Part shown: positions 10,322 to 20,585 of the stretch, in pieces
Layout of the letters: the number at the start of each line of letters is the position of its first letter
How positions within the stretch are numbered: position 1 is the stretch's first letter
Assembly: GCA_029558515.1 (NCBI GenBank)
Contig: JAKQEM010000042.1
Location: 62,001 to 126,000, forward strand
Source: a bacterium
GTDB lineage: Bacteria > Patescibacteriota > Gracilibacteria > Peribacterales > Peribacteraceae
Direction: 5' to 3'
Length of the DNA: 64,000 nucleotides
Notes under the pieces: generated by a model
What the model saw: the letters and a program-made list of their open reading frames with translations, nothing else
Databases searched by the model: none
Told to the model about the DNA's origin: nothing
Position numbers and translations under genes: made by a program

Positions 10322-13321
10322 ATGAAAACACTGCGATTCACCGTCACCGGCATGCACTGCGCATCATGTGAGAAGCTCGTCAAAATGAATGTTTCGGATG
10401 TCGCGGGCGTCCAGGAAGTTTCGGTCAACGTGCAGACCGGAGAAACGCTCGTGAAGACCGACGGCAACGCATCCACTTCCGCCATCATCGCCGCCATCAA
10501 AGAGGCGGGCTACGATGCCCAAGCGGAAGAAGCAGCCGACGAGGATGATGAAGAAGATGCGCACCATTCGTCGGATCGTCCGCCTCCATTGGCATTGAAA
10601 GTAAAAACGGTAGCTGCGGGAAAACCTGTGAAGTTGACACTCACATCCAACGTGGAAGCGCAGGGCATGATGCGGCAAGACGCAGAGGGCAGGCCGTACT
10701 TTGACGGAACGTTGAAGAATACACGCAATGCTGAGATTGTCATCCCGCGGTCCGATCCCTCTGCGAAGGAATACTTGGAACAGTTCGTACGATCCGTGAA
10801 TATATCTTCGCTTTTTGATGCCGTGAGCGGCCGGACGGAGATTTCAGACGGTGTGACGAATACATCCTTTCCGACGAGGAGTGAGGATCCGTCTCCCGCG
10901 AATGCGAAACAGTCTGATCAACCGTCGATGCAAACTTTCCATCTGCGCGGCATGCATTGTGCTTCCTGTGCGGGTCTCATTGAAAAGTCCATTCGGAAGC
11001 TTCCCGGTATCAAACAGGCGAACGTGAATTTTGCATCGGAGAAGGCGACCGTGGTGACGGAACCCGGGACGATCACGCAGGAGCAGATCATGCGGGCGGT
11101 GAAGCGTGCGGGCTATGAAGCGATCCCCGTCGATCAACAGGATCGCGAGTATGAGCGCAGGCGCAGAGGTGAGGAGATTCGATCCTACCGGAACAAGTTT
11201 GTCGTCGGTGCCGTCCTCAGTGCGCCGATGCTGTACTTTATGTTGCTGGATTTTTTCCCGATGTTGCCGGGAAGCGCGTTGCTGCCGCCGTACGTCGGCA
11301 TCGTGTCTCTCTTCTTGACCGCGCCCGTGCAGTTTGTGTTGGGATGGGGATTCTACAAGGGCATGTGGTCGAGTCTGCGCATGAAGACGTTCAATATGGA
11401 CAGTCTCATCGCCATCGGTACGTCCACTGCGTTTGCGTACAGCTTGGTGAATTACGTTCTGTATGTCGTCTCCAATGCTTCGCTCATCGGCGTGGACGGC
11501 AGGAAAATCCCGGAAATTTACTTTGAGACGGCGGCGTTCCTCATCACGTTCGTACTTCTGGGAAAATGGTTGGAAGCCAAGGCGAAGGGGAATGTATCCA
11601 ATGCCATTCGCGCGCTCATGGGATTGCAGGCGAAGACGGCGCGGGTGATCCGTAACGGCAAGACCGTTGATATTTCCGTGGATGACGTGACGGCGGGAGA
11701 CATCGTCCTCGTGCGCCCGGGAGAGAAGATTCCCGTCGACGGCGTCATCATCAAAGGGAATTCTGCAGTGGATGAATCAATGCTCACGGGTGAGAGTATT
11801 CCCGTGGAGAAACAAATCGGCGACCGTGTCATCGGCGCGACCCTGAACAAAACAGGCAGCTTCGAATTTCGCGCGGATCGCGTCGGCGAGCAGACGACGC
11901 TCGCGCAGATCATCCGTCTCATCGAAGAAGCGCAGGGGAGCAAAGCTCCCATTCAGGGCGTGGCTGATCGTATCTCCGCATGGTTCGTGCCCGCCGTGAT
12001 CCTCCTGGCCATCGCGACATTCGGCGTGTGGTTCTTCGCATTGGGCGCATCGCTATCCTTCTCCCTCATGGCCTTCACGGCAGTCATCGTCATCGCGTGT
12101 CCGTGCGCGCTGGGGCTCGCCACGCCCACCGCCATCATGGTGGGGACAGGCAAGGGGGCGGAACGCGGCATTCTCATCAAAGGCGGCGAACCGCTGGAGG
12201 CGGCCAATAGGATCGACGCCATCGTCTTCGATAAAACCGGAACGCTCACGCACGGCAAGCCCGAGGTGACGGACGTGCTCACAGTAGCCGGAGACGAAGA
12301 AGATATACTGCGCATCGCCGCATCCCTGGAGCGCTCCTCGGAGCATCCCCTGGCAGAAGCCATCGTCGCCTATGCGGAGGAAGAAGGCATCGATCTGGAA
12401 GACGTGGACGGTTTCCGCGCTATTCCCGGCCACGGCATCGAGGGAACGATCGGGAAGCAGACGTACTTTCTGGGCAACCGCGCGTTGGTGACCGATACCA
12501 TCGGCCTTGCGATCGGTCGCACGGAACGCAAGGTGGCGAAGCTCGAGGAGCAGGGAAAGACCGTGATGATTCTCGCGACGAAGGAGGAGGTGCTCGGATG
12601 CATCGCCGTCGCCGACACCATCAAGGAAACCAGCAAAGAAGCGGTTCGACAGCTCATCAAAAAGGGCCTGACCGTGTACATGATCACGGGCGACAATGCG
12701 CGCACAGCCAAAGCCATCGCGTCGCAGATCGGCATCGAGAATGTCCTTGCCGAAGTGCTGCCGCAGGATAAAGCGGCGCAGGTGCGCAAGCTGCAGGAGG
12801 ATGGCAAGAAAGTCGCCATGGTGGGTGATGGCATCAATGACGCTCCGGCGCTCGCGCAGGCAGATCTCGGTATTGCGATGGGTTCCGGGACAGATGTCGC
12901 CATGGAGACCGGCGGTATCGTCATCATCCGCAACGACCTGCTCGACGTGGTAACGGCTTTGGAGCTTTCACGAGAGACGATGCAGAAGATCAAGCAAAAC
13001 ATGTTCTTCGCGCTCTTCTATAATGTCATGGGCATTCCCATCGCCGCGCGCCTCTTCGCGGGGTTCGGTCTCATTCTCAGTCCGGAACTTGCGGGACTCG
13101 CCATGGCGCTGAGTTCCGTGTCGGTGGTCACCAATTCCATCCTCATCCGTTTCTTCCGTCCGCGCAAAATCAATTGGCTCTCCTTTGCCGCTCCCGCAGT
13201 GATGGTCCTCGTCTTCACGGGACTCTTCCTGCAGTTCGCGCGTTTCAGTGCCGCGATGATGGAAGAGAGCGCGAACGCCGCATCCGTGGAAACGGTGGAC
13301 GAATCATCGTCTGCCAATTGA
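10322..13321 (+). CDS. copA: Copper-translocating P1B-type ATPase with two HMA domains
   Basis: GMHCASC x2, [31 protein letters not shown] motifs. Confidence 0.95.
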   Translation: MKTLRFTVTGMHCASCEKLVKMNVSDVAGVQEVSVNVQTGETLVKTDGNASTSAIIAAIKEAGYDAQAEEAADEDDEEDAHHSSDRPPPLALKVKTVAAGKPVKLTLTSNVEAQGMMRQDAEGRPYFDGTLKNTRNAEIVIPRSDPSAKEYLEQFVRSVNISSLFDAVSGRTEISDGVTNTSFPTRSEDPSPANAKQSDQPSMQTFHLRGMHCASCAGLIEKSIRKLPGIKQANVNFASEKATVVTEPGTITQEQIMRAVKRAGYEAIPVDQQDREYERRRRGEEIRSYRNKFVVGAVLSAPMLYFMLLDFFPMLPGSALLPPYVGIVSLFLTAPVQFVLGWGFYKGMWSSLRMKTFNMDSLIAIGTSTAFAYSLVNYVLYVVSNASLIGVDGRKIPEIYFETAAFLITFVLLGKWLEAKAKGNVSNAIRALMGLQAKTARVIRNGKTVDISVDDVTAGDIVLVRPGEKIPVDGVIIKGNSAVDESMLTGESIPVEKQIGDRVIGATLNKTGSFEFRADRVGEQTTLAQIIRLIEEAQGSKAPIQGVADRISAWFVPAVILLAIATFGVWFFALGASLSFSLMAFTAVIVIACPCALGLATPTAIMVGTGKGAERGILIKGGEPLEAANRIDAIVFDKTGTLTHGKPEVTDVLTVAGDEEDILRIAASLERSSEHPLAEAIVAYAEEEGIDLEDVDGFRAIPGHGIEGTIGKQTYFLGNRALVTDTIGLAIGRTERKVAKLEEQGKTVMILATKEEVLGCIAVADTIKETSKEAVRQLIKKGLTVYMITGDNARTAKAIASQIGIENVLAEVLPQDKAAQVRKLQEDGKKVAMVGDGINDAPALAQADLGIAMGSGTDVAMETGGIVIIRNDLLDVVTALELSRETMQKIKQNMFFALFYNVMGIPIAARLFAGFGLILSPELAGLAMALSSVSVVTNSILIRFFRPRKINWLSFAAPAVMVLVFTGLFLQFARFSAAMMEESANAASVETVDESSSAN

Positions 13322-13556
13322 CGGTACGCGCAACGCACCGGTCCGTTCTTTCCTCAGCCGGGGGAGCGGGCCGTTTGTTTGGAAGAGCAGAAAGCTTATG
13401 CCACAGTGAGGCCCGCCGCCCACAGCGACCAAGACATTCGGTTCGGTTTTGTTTTGCCCGCAAGAGTATCGCGGATTTAAAACGATGAGCCGCCGAGGCT
13501 GACACACGCACTGAGGATGACCAACCAGTGAACGGGAAGCATAGGGGGATGGTACA

Positions 13557-14129
13557 TTATTTCCCTCTTCCGCAGCACTTCTTATACTTCCTTCCGCTCT
13601 TGCAGGGACACTCTGCATTGCGAGGAGTGCGTGGTCCTTCATTGCGAACGGTAGCATCGCCCAGGACCGCATTGGCTAATTCCCGGAATTCCCTAACATT
13701 ATTGCCGGTTACTACATTTGGGTTGTTGGCTGATCGTTTGAGTGTTTCCACTCGTTCCGTTACCGTTTGCATTAGAGTATCGTCCATCGCTTTCTCCAAG
13801 GAATCAACGATTGCTTTCTGATCTGCATCGGAAAGTTGCCCCGATATGCACTGATTCAGTTTGGCTGCCAGATCTTTGTGTCCACACATACGGAGGATAA
13901 TGGTGACGACCTGTCGCGACTGAGTATCCGTGCGGAGGAGGTTGAGTATTTCAAGAATAAACTCGGTATCGTTTGCCTGACGGTTTTCTGAAGTGAGGAG
14001 ATGTCGGAGGGCGGGAGGAAGCATCATCGGATCAAAATTTGCACCATAGGGAGCTGGTAGAACAGCAAGGGTCTCTTGATCAACGGTGTCTAATATCGTG
14101 CCGACAGTCGATGGTTCGGTGGTATTCAT
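13557..14129 (-). CDS. SEC-C motif-containing protein
   Basis: C-terminal CPCKSGRKYKKCCGRGK. Confidence 0.7.
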   Translation of the reverse strand: MNTTEPSTVGTILDTVDQETLAVLPAPYGANFDPMMLPPALRHLLTSENRQANDTEFILEILNLLRTDTQSRQVVTIILRMCGHKDLAAKLNQCISGQLSDADQKAIVDSLEKAMDDTLMQTVTERVETLKRSANNPNVVTGNNVREFRELANAVLGDATVRNEGPRTPRNAECPCKSGRKYKKCCGRGK

Positions 14130-14207
14130 GATGCTATTATTATATATGATTAATGAATGTCAATGACTGGTCATGATGGTTCGCGCTTGCTAGCATGCGG
14201 TAACCGT

Positions 14208-14282
14208 TGGGGAGTCGCCAAGTGGTAAGGCACTTGCCTCTGGAGCAAGCATTCGGGGGTTCGAATCCCTCCTCCCCAGCCA
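14208..14282 (+). tRNA. tRNA-Gln (anticodon CTG)
   Basis: Acceptor TGGGGAG/CTCCCCA, anticodon stem CTTGC/GCAAG with loop CTCTGGA, T-loop TTCGAAT, encoded CCA. Confidence 0.93.
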
Positions 14283-14353
14283 AGACGAACAGGTGTTAAT
14301 AGACCCTCCTGCCCCAGCAAGAGGGAATGCGGTAGCGGATAGACCCGCTTGCT

Positions 14354-15184
14354 TTAGGAATCCATTTCTCTGCTATCACGCCATGATTTGTTGAGCGCGG
14401 GCTGTGCAAGCTTATACGCCCACGAAGGTAGTGGTGATGCCTGCCCTACCGCACAATTGTAGGCGATAAATAATGTCATTGCCTGATGCTCCGGTACATC
14501 GCCTACCTTCAGTGCCCCATTACATTCCGCGAGGATCTGTTTCGATTCACCTGAAAGCGATCTGAATTGCATCCACATCGCGGCAAGATCGCCCACGGCC
14601 CACGAAGTGATAGTGAGCGTGACAATTTTTGCGATGATATCTCTGGTTGTGAGCGTTTCGACTGCCTGACTCGTGAACAAAAGGATGGCTAGCGCGGCAA
14701 CTATCAAAGTTAGAATTATCGCCCCAAGCACCATTGAAATGATATTTGTAACTATGTAGGTAAAATGCGCACACTCGGCCGTGATGTCAACGAGGCGACG
14801 CCAACCGGGTTGTTCTGGGGAATCATAATACGGTGAGAGAAAAGCTGGCTCACGATTCTTACCCATGCATGTCCCTGCTGCCGCAAGTTCGATATGAGTA
14901 AACGTCTTGCCGAGGCCATCCTGAATCATGGCCATCCGTCGTATCCCTTCTCCTTCATTCATGCATCTCAGGGCGTACTGTCGTGTAACGAACGCTACGA
15001 TCTGGAATAAGAGTGCAAAGATGGCGACGACGATGAGATGTTCACGCGGAATGGGAAAGATGCTCAGGACACCCAAGACATACACGGCAATTCCAAGCGG
15101 AATGGAAACAAGGTAAAGCAGACGCTTACTCTTGGAAAACTTCACCTGCATTGAGTGGATCAGATCAAATCGTTTCTCTGTCAT
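14354..15184 (-). CDS. Four-TM membrane protein, putative CBASS S-4TM-type effector
   Basis: Four predicted hydrophobic segments; ATGA overlap with upstream CD-NTase gene. Confidence 0.7.
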   Translation of the reverse strand: MTEKRFDLIHSMQVKFSKSKRLLYLVSIPLGIAVYVLGVLSIFPIPREHLIVVAIFALLFQIVAFVTRQYALRCMNEGEGIRRMAMIQDGLGKTFTHIELAAAGTCMGKNREPAFLSPYYDSPEQPGWRRLVDITAECAHFTYIVTNIISMVLGAIILTLIVAALAILLFTSQAVETLTTRDIIAKIVTLTITSWAVGDLAAMWMQFRSLSGESKQILAECNGALKVGDVPEHQAMTLFIAYNCAVGQASPLPSWAYKLAQPALNKSWRDSREMDS

Positions 15185-16422
15185 GCGTCAGTTGTGAAAG
15201 AATCTCCGAACACTGCGTGCCAGTGCTTCGCTGCTTCGTCGATGCTTCCACTTCGCTCCAATTCCACCGCCTTCTCTGCTGTATTACGTGCGACCATGAG
15301 GCGCAAAAGTTCGCCGGGTGGTACCTCGCCACATTTCACTGGGGGCGCACCCTTCACGAAGAGTGACAGCTGATCGCCATTGAAGACGGCAGTCTGCAGA
15401 GCGTCAAAGGCGAGGGCAGTGGCGCGAGATGTGCTACCAAGCGTGGAAAGATCGCTTCGGAGACGAAAAGCTCTCATGATCGCAAGTTCCACGTAATAGG
15501 AGCCGAGCAGGCCGCCGAAGCGTTCCTTATTCCAATACTTCACGAGCTTCACGGCTTTCCGGAAGAGTCCATTGCTTGCCTGGTTCAATTCTTCGTTCAG
15601 CTGCGTGTCAAGACGCGGGTTGGTGTGAATCCAGCCATCCTTACCATCCGGCATGAGATAAAAGAAATTTTCCTGTGGATCATGCGGACGGAGCCGGAAA
15701 CATGGCACGATGTCGAATCCAAGTCCGTTTTCTTCCTCTGTCTCTCCGTAGGACATCTGGATATTCACCGCCTGCTCCGAATCCTTCACGGGTGTGTTGG
15801 GATACTTCCTCCGGAGCACTTTCTCGAATTCACGGATGAGCTTCACCGAAGAAATGAGTGTACCGTCCATCCATCGATTGGGACTCAAGAGAAGAGGGTT
15901 GGTCTGCAGTACTCCATCCGTGACGACAGTGTACGGCTGGGGTACGCCATACCAAAGATAATTGAGGCCCAGACCGTCTAGCGGGACAAAAATGTCGATA
16001 TCATCCAATGGCCAGCCTTTCGTATGACGGGCGAATGAGCCTCCAAGAAAATCGCTATCCGCGTTCTGGAGGACTCGGGGAAAGGTGGAATCACGGTCTA
16101 TCTCCGTTGCAAGGAACTCTCGCAGATGCTTCTGGCTCGTGCTTGCCTGTCCACGCGCTCCCGGTGGAATGCCAATCTGGGTAGATATGAAGTTCTCGAA
16201 TGCAGATTCCATCATCCGCGCAGCAATGAGTTGCATGCGGACGTGCAGGATTGGAGACGGCGCAGCGGCCTCTCCTCTGATCCGCGCTAATCGGTCATAG
16301 GCAATTGGGGCTGGTTTCTGGCCTCTGATTCGGGATATATCATCGTTTTGCACGTTCGGAGCGGTCGTTGGTTGCCACAGTAGGCCTCTAGGATGTAGAC
16401 TGTCAATACCTTTCCATTTCAT
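15181..16422 (-). CDS. CD-NTase (SMODS-type nucleotidyltransferase), CBASS
   Basis: LGGSFARHT...DDIDIFVPL nucleotidyltransferase core and third Asp in GLGFDIVPCF; start could be 16236 or 16215 instead. Confidence 0.85.
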   Translation of the reverse strand: MKWKGIDSLHPRGLLWQPTTAPNVQNDDISRIRGQKPAPIAYDRLARIRGEAAAPSPILHVRMQLIAARMMESAFENFISTQIGIPPGARGQASTSQKHLREFLATEIDRDSTFPRVLQNADSDFLGGSFARHTKGWPLDDIDIFVPLDGLGLNYLWYGVPQPYTVVTDGVLQTNPLLLSPNRWMDGTLISSVKLIREFEKVLRRKYPNTPVKDSEQAVNIQMSYGETEEENGLGFDIVPCFRLRPHDPQENFFYLMPDGKDGWIHTNPRLDTQLNEELNQASNGLFRKAVKLVKYWNKERFGGLLGSYYVELAIMRAFRLRSDLSTLGSTSRATALAFDALQTAVFNGDQLSLFVKGAPPVKCGEVPPGELLRLMVARNTAEKAVELERSGSIDEAAKHWHAVFGDSFTTDA

Positions 16423-16431
16423 TCGATTTCC

Positions 16432-17031
16432 ATGCTCCGGAATCTTACTGCTGCGCAGCAGCGCATCCTCCACTTCTACCGTTCCTACATTGAGAAAAAT
16501 GGTCATGCACCGAGTTATCCGGAGGCTGGACGGAAGCTCGATTTGAGTCCGAGCGTTGTGCATTACCATGTAAAACACCTTGAGAGTGCTGGATTCCTTG
16601 CGAAGAGTGGACGTACCCGTGGCGTTCAACTCGTTGGAACAGATACACAGACCATACCTCTGCTCGGCCTTGTGGCAGGAGGTGAGCCGATCACAATTTT
16701 CGAAGAATGTGATGAGTATGTGGAAGCTCCTGCAACAATGCTCAAAGGTGGCGGAAGTTTTTTTGCATTAAGAGTTCGTGGAATGAGCATGAAGAATGCG
16801 GGAATCGTAGATGGCGATGTCGTGCTTATCAGAAAACAGGAAGATGTGGATGATGGAGATATTGCTGTGGTTGCCATAGGAGAAATTCCATTCGAGGCCG
16901 CTACTTTGAAGCGGGTTTTTCATCAGCCAGCGTCTTTACTTTTAAAACCAGAAAATGATGATTTTGAACCGACTGTTGTGAAAAAAGGATCGATACGTGG
17001 AAAGTTAAGTGGTGTTATTCGTAGTTATTAA
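16432..17031 (+). CDS. lexA: LexA-type S24 self-cleaving repressor
   Basis: N-terminal winged HTH, Ala-Gly cleavage site in GLVAGGEP, catalytic Ser in RGMSM and Lys in ATLKRV. Confidence 0.88.
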   Translation: MLRNLTAAQQRILHFYRSYIEKNGHAPSYPEAGRKLDLSPSVVHYHVKHLESAGFLAKSGRTRGVQLVGTDTQTIPLLGLVAGGEPITIFEECDEYVEAPATMLKGGGSFFALRVRGMSMKNAGIVDGDVVLIRKQEDVDDGDIAVVAIGEIPFEAATLKRVFHQPASLLLKPENDDFEPTVVKKGSIRGKLSGVIRSY

Positions 17032-17044
17032 TTTTTTAGAGATT

Positions 17045-17644
17045 ATGAAAAAATCAGATGATTATCTTCGGTTGGAAGCAGCGGAAAAAATATGTGACGA
17101 GGTTCGGGAGAACGTATTCACAGATGGCGATAGTATTTCGATGCCCGGTTTTGCCAGTAAGTGGAAAGGATATCCGAATAAGACTCAAGCTATACATTTC
17201 TTCTCCCTTATGAGAAGGACGGAATTAGCATCAGATGCCTTATCTTTCGATAAGCTCTATCAATCATTAGAAAATATTTGCAATAAACTAAAAAAACGCG
17301 GTATCCCCGAGGCATCCAACTTTCTTAAAACCATAGAAATTCTTAAGGACGTTTCTGAAGATAATTTGAATCAAGTTATGCCAATGGGCTATGTCGTAAA
17401 TAAGAAAAAATTAAGCCCCAATGAAGTAATTGAAAATCTATTGTATGGAGAAGTTCTTCACTCGGATATTGGTAAAATTCGTAAGAAGAAAGATAGTGGA
17501 GAATCCGAAGATGTCGCCTTCTTTTATGCATTGTCAAAGTACGTAGGTCACTACACGCAACTTCAGAATGTTGTGCGAGTCTTCGAGGGGCTGAAGCCGT
17601 ACATCAATAAAGTCGAATCAGGAGCGATGATGGCCAAGACTTAG
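17045..17644 (+). CDS. Hypothetical protein downstream of lexA
   Basis: ORF; AT-richer than its surroundings; no family recognised. Confidence 0.55.
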   Translation: MKKSDDYLRLEAAEKICDEVRENVFTDGDSISMPGFASKWKGYPNKTQAIHFFSLMRRTELASDALSFDKLYQSLENICNKLKKRGIPEASNFLKTIEILKDVSEDNLNQVMPMGYVVNKKKLSPNEVIENLLYGEVLHSDIGKIRKKKDSGESEDVAFFYALSKYVGHYTQLQNVVRVFEGLKPYINKVESGAMMAKT

Positions 17645-17653
17645 ATCTTTGAC

Positions 17654-18277
17654 CTACTTATAATCCTGCACACTCATCGTGTACGTCCCAATGGAGTTTG
17701 ACTCGATGTAGTAAGTGCCAGCATTATAGAAGATGCTCTCATCGGTAATCGGTCCCGTGCCGTTCATGATGATTTCGAAGCTGAGGTTGTTGTCGGGTTT
17801 CTTCAGCCATGCTTGGCACAGACTTCCTTTGCAGTCGTATGCGATCTTAAATTTGTCTCCTGTGATCGTGAAAGGCTCGGATTTCTTCGCACCGTTTCCC
17901 TTGAAGGCGAAGACTTCCTGATAGGATTTTGCTGCAGCTGGTTCCTGAGCCTCCGTTGTTTGAGTGTCAGTCGGCTGTGCAGCCTCTTCCCTTGTCGCAA
18001 GCTGACTCCGATCCATTGTGCCTACTGCTACGCCGAACAGAACGACTACCAGAATGAACTTTACTCCTCCCGATAGATGGAAGTTTCCTTTCTTCTGAAT
18101 GAATGCAAAGACGGGTGGCAAGAGAACTGCTGACGCTGCGAGTAGTGCCAATCCAGTCACGGGCTGCTTTGCGATCATCGAGATAGCTGGCAGTAGGATG
18201 AAAATTCCAAGTACCCAGCCTATGATCAGGCCGAGCGTGATTTTTCGAGGTGCCGATGGTGTTGCCTGAGAAGACAT
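17654..18277 (-). CDS. Hypothetical membrane protein
   Basis: Multiple N-terminal TM segments, C-terminal soluble domain. Confidence 0.5.
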   Translation of the reverse strand: MSSQATPSAPRKITLGLIIGWVLGIFILLPAISMIAKQPVTGLALLAASAVLLPPVFAFIQKKGNFHLSGGVKFILVVVLFGVAVGTMDRSQLATREEAAQPTDTQTTEAQEPAAAKSYQEVFAFKGNGAKKSEPFTITGDKFKIAYDCKGSLCQAWLKKPDNNLSFEIIMNGTGPITDESIFYNAGTYYIESNSIGTYTMSVQDYK

Positions 18278-18294
18278 AAAATTAAGGAAATGAA

Positions 18295-20583
18295 TTAAAT
18301 AAAATTACTGCGAATATCAGCGAGGACATTTGCCATGTTCTCCGCTGTGACCAAGCGGAAGTCATGCCCTTTGCCGCAGACTGATGCCCATATTTGCCCA
18401 ATCTGCTCTTTATAGGTCGTATCTATCGATCCAAGGCGATCTGCGCCTTTGTACTCCAGCACCCACCAAGCCCCTTTCTTCGTTCTCACGATGAAATCCG
18501 GATAGAAGCGTGATGGCCGGAAGCCTTGGATGAAAAATCCGTCCGAATCTTGCACGACATTCCGTAGCCACCACTCGACTTCATCGCAATTATCGATCTG
18601 TTTTGCCAATAACATTTCTTCCCCGTTCAGATCATCACAGCGGTCGAAGAGGTGTTTCTTGAAAGGTTCCTGCTGCGGATGCAGCAATGTCATCTCGGAC
18701 GGCATATGCCAGACATCTTTTTTGCTGGGCGTGATCTTTTTTCGCTCGAGCAACATCTGGAATGTTTGCTCTGCCTGTTTAGAGAGCAACGTTTCTATGA
18801 ATTTCCGCAGACTGTCACGGAGTGAGAACTTTTGTGAGAAGAGTGTTTCCAATGAATGTTTTTTAAGAAGCATCTCAAGAATTCCATCGAGGAATATGTT
18901 CATGTCATCGATGGCAATCGCTTGGTCGCGTACCGTGCGTGAGAGCCACCTAATGAGCGATTCCTTTGTTTCATCTTCGGAAAGAAGCATGAGTTTTAGT
19001 CTCTGTTGTGCTTCCACGGTTACGGCATCTTCTTGAACGTCGATGAGGGTCGTCTGGTTCTCAATCTCTTCAAGGAAAGAAAGCGGCACGTCCTTACCTT
19101 GTAGGGAGAAGGTTTCAGGAATGAGGTCGTAGTAATCTAGAGGCTGCCCCTCTATTGCCAGAAGTGGAAGATTGAACTCAGCATTTGAGACGGTTCGCAT
19201 CGCATCGTAGTCGGTGCGTTGCTCCTGTGAATCGCTCCGTATCACGTCATGCTTCGAATAGCCGTTTTGAGTCAGCCCTTCCACCACTGCTTTGGCCGCA
19301 TCATCGAACCGTCGTGATGAGGTGAAGACGTAGGAACGATTGAGCATTTCTTGTTGTTTTCGTTTGGCATACGGCAGGCGCAGCACTCTTCCAATGATCT
19401 GCTCCACAGAAAGCCGGGTACCCATATTCGAGGCAGAGACAAGCGCATACGCGAACGAGCAATCCCATCCTTCTTTCAGGGCATTGCATGTCACGACGTA
19501 GCGGATAGGGCATTTTCTGCTCAGAAGATCGGGATGCGCACTGAGTTCGTCCTCCTTGCCGGTCTTGATGCCGATCTCTTGTCTTAGGACACCTAATTCT
19601 TCTACCAGAAAATCCACCAAGCGGTGCACATGCACTTTGTCCTCTTTTTCCTGCTCGATTTCCGCTTGCAGCAGGAGAAGAGGGCGTATGTATTCCTTCG
19701 TTTCTTTCTCGCTGCGCTTGGCGATCTGCTCTAGTTCATCGCGCTTCTCTTTCGCTCGGCGCACAGCTTCCTGCCATTGGGTGATGTTCTCCAGATGAAT
19801 CGGGATCTTCACCATCTCTTCCTGTTTGAGTTGTATGGCGGGAATGCTGACAAGGATATTACTGTTCTGCAGTGGCGTTGCGGTAAATTCGACGATGCAC
19901 GATGGAAGAAGATTCCCGATGACATCAACGGAAAGTTCCGTCTGAGCGTTGTGTCCCTCATCCAAAATAATGAGAGGCCGATGCATCCGTATGACATTTG
20001 CCAGCGACTGAATGATGAGGCCGTCCTCAGTTTTGAAGAAATTGCCATCCTCCACACCGCGAAAATGCTCCATGAGTGAGCCGTTTTGGGCATAGAGCTT
20101 CAATCCTTCTGTGTCCTCTCGCCGAATGGAAGCAAGAGTCGTAACGATGATGCAGATATTTTCGCTTACGTCCGAGGGCTTCATGGAACGTGCCTCTACG
20201 ATGTCCATGACGCGTACTCTTGAGGGGAAGAAATTATCTAGTGCTTCCCGGTAAGGATGTGTTCTATTGCGAAGCTGGGCGAGCGTCTGCGAACGGATGG
20301 TATCCGTTGGGACAAGCCATAGTACGAGTCCTTTTTCCTGTTTCTCCAAGAGATAATGCTCGAATGCGAGCGCGACAGCGTGGGAAGCAATGAGTGTTTT
20401 TCCTCCCCCCGTTGGCACTCGGATACAGACGAAAGGCACTTTTGGATCTCCATGCAGATCGCGGTATTTTTCATGCGTTCTCCGGTAGAAGGCAATGTCA
20501 GGATCTCCCTCTGCGCGGGACTCTTTTAAGAACTCCCGAAGCTCCTCGACGCAGTGCCGCTGGTAGTTTTTAAGATCAAGCAT
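18295..20583 (-). CDS. Type III restriction enzyme, Res subunit
   Basis: PTGGGKT Walker A, DEGH box, C-terminal PD-(D/E)xK-like YPDFIVRTKKGAWWVLEYKG. Confidence 0.9.
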   Translation of the reverse strand: MLDLKNYQRHCVEELREFLKESRAEGDPDIAFYRRTHEKYRDLHGDPKVPFVCIRVPTGGGKTLIASHAVALAFEHYLLEKQEKGLVLWLVPTDTIRSQTLAQLRNRTHPYREALDNFFPSRVRVMDIVEARSMKPSDVSENICIIVTTLASIRREDTEGLKLYAQNGSLMEHFRGVEDGNFFKTEDGLIIQSLANVIRMHRPLIILDEGHNAQTELSVDVIGNLLPSCIVEFTATPLQNSNILVSIPAIQLKQEEMVKIPIHLENITQWQEAVRRAKEKRDELEQIAKRSEKETKEYIRPLLLLQAEIEQEKEDKVHVHRLVDFLVEELGVLRQEIGIKTGKEDELSAHPDLLSRKCPIRYVVTCNALKEGWDCSFAYALVSASNMGTRLSVEQIIGRVLRLPYAKRKQQEMLNRSYVFTSSRRFDDAAKAVVEGLTQNGYSKHDVIRSDSQEQRTDYDAMRTVSNAEFNLPLLAIEGQPLDYYDLIPETFSLQGKDVPLSFLEEIENQTTLIDVQEDAVTVEAQQRLKLMLLSEDETKESLIRWLSRTVRDQAIAIDDMNIFLDGILEMLLKKHSLETLFSQKFSLRDSLRKFIETLLSKQAEQTFQMLLERKKITPSKKDVWHMPSEMTLLHPQQEPFKKHLFDRCDDLNGEEMLLAKQIDNCDEVEWWLRNVVQDSDGFFIQGFRPSRFYPDFIVRTKKGAWWVLEYKGADRLGSIDTTYKEQIGQIWASVCGKGHDFRLVTAENMANVLADIRSNFI

Positions 20584-20585
20584 AA

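Noticed and set aside
13325-13556. Intergenic region considered as a structured ncRNA (RNase P, tmRNA or SRP)
   Set aside because: No conserved core motifs of these RNAs recognised; overlapping small ORFs unconvincing. Left unannotated; an Infernal/Rfam scan would decide.
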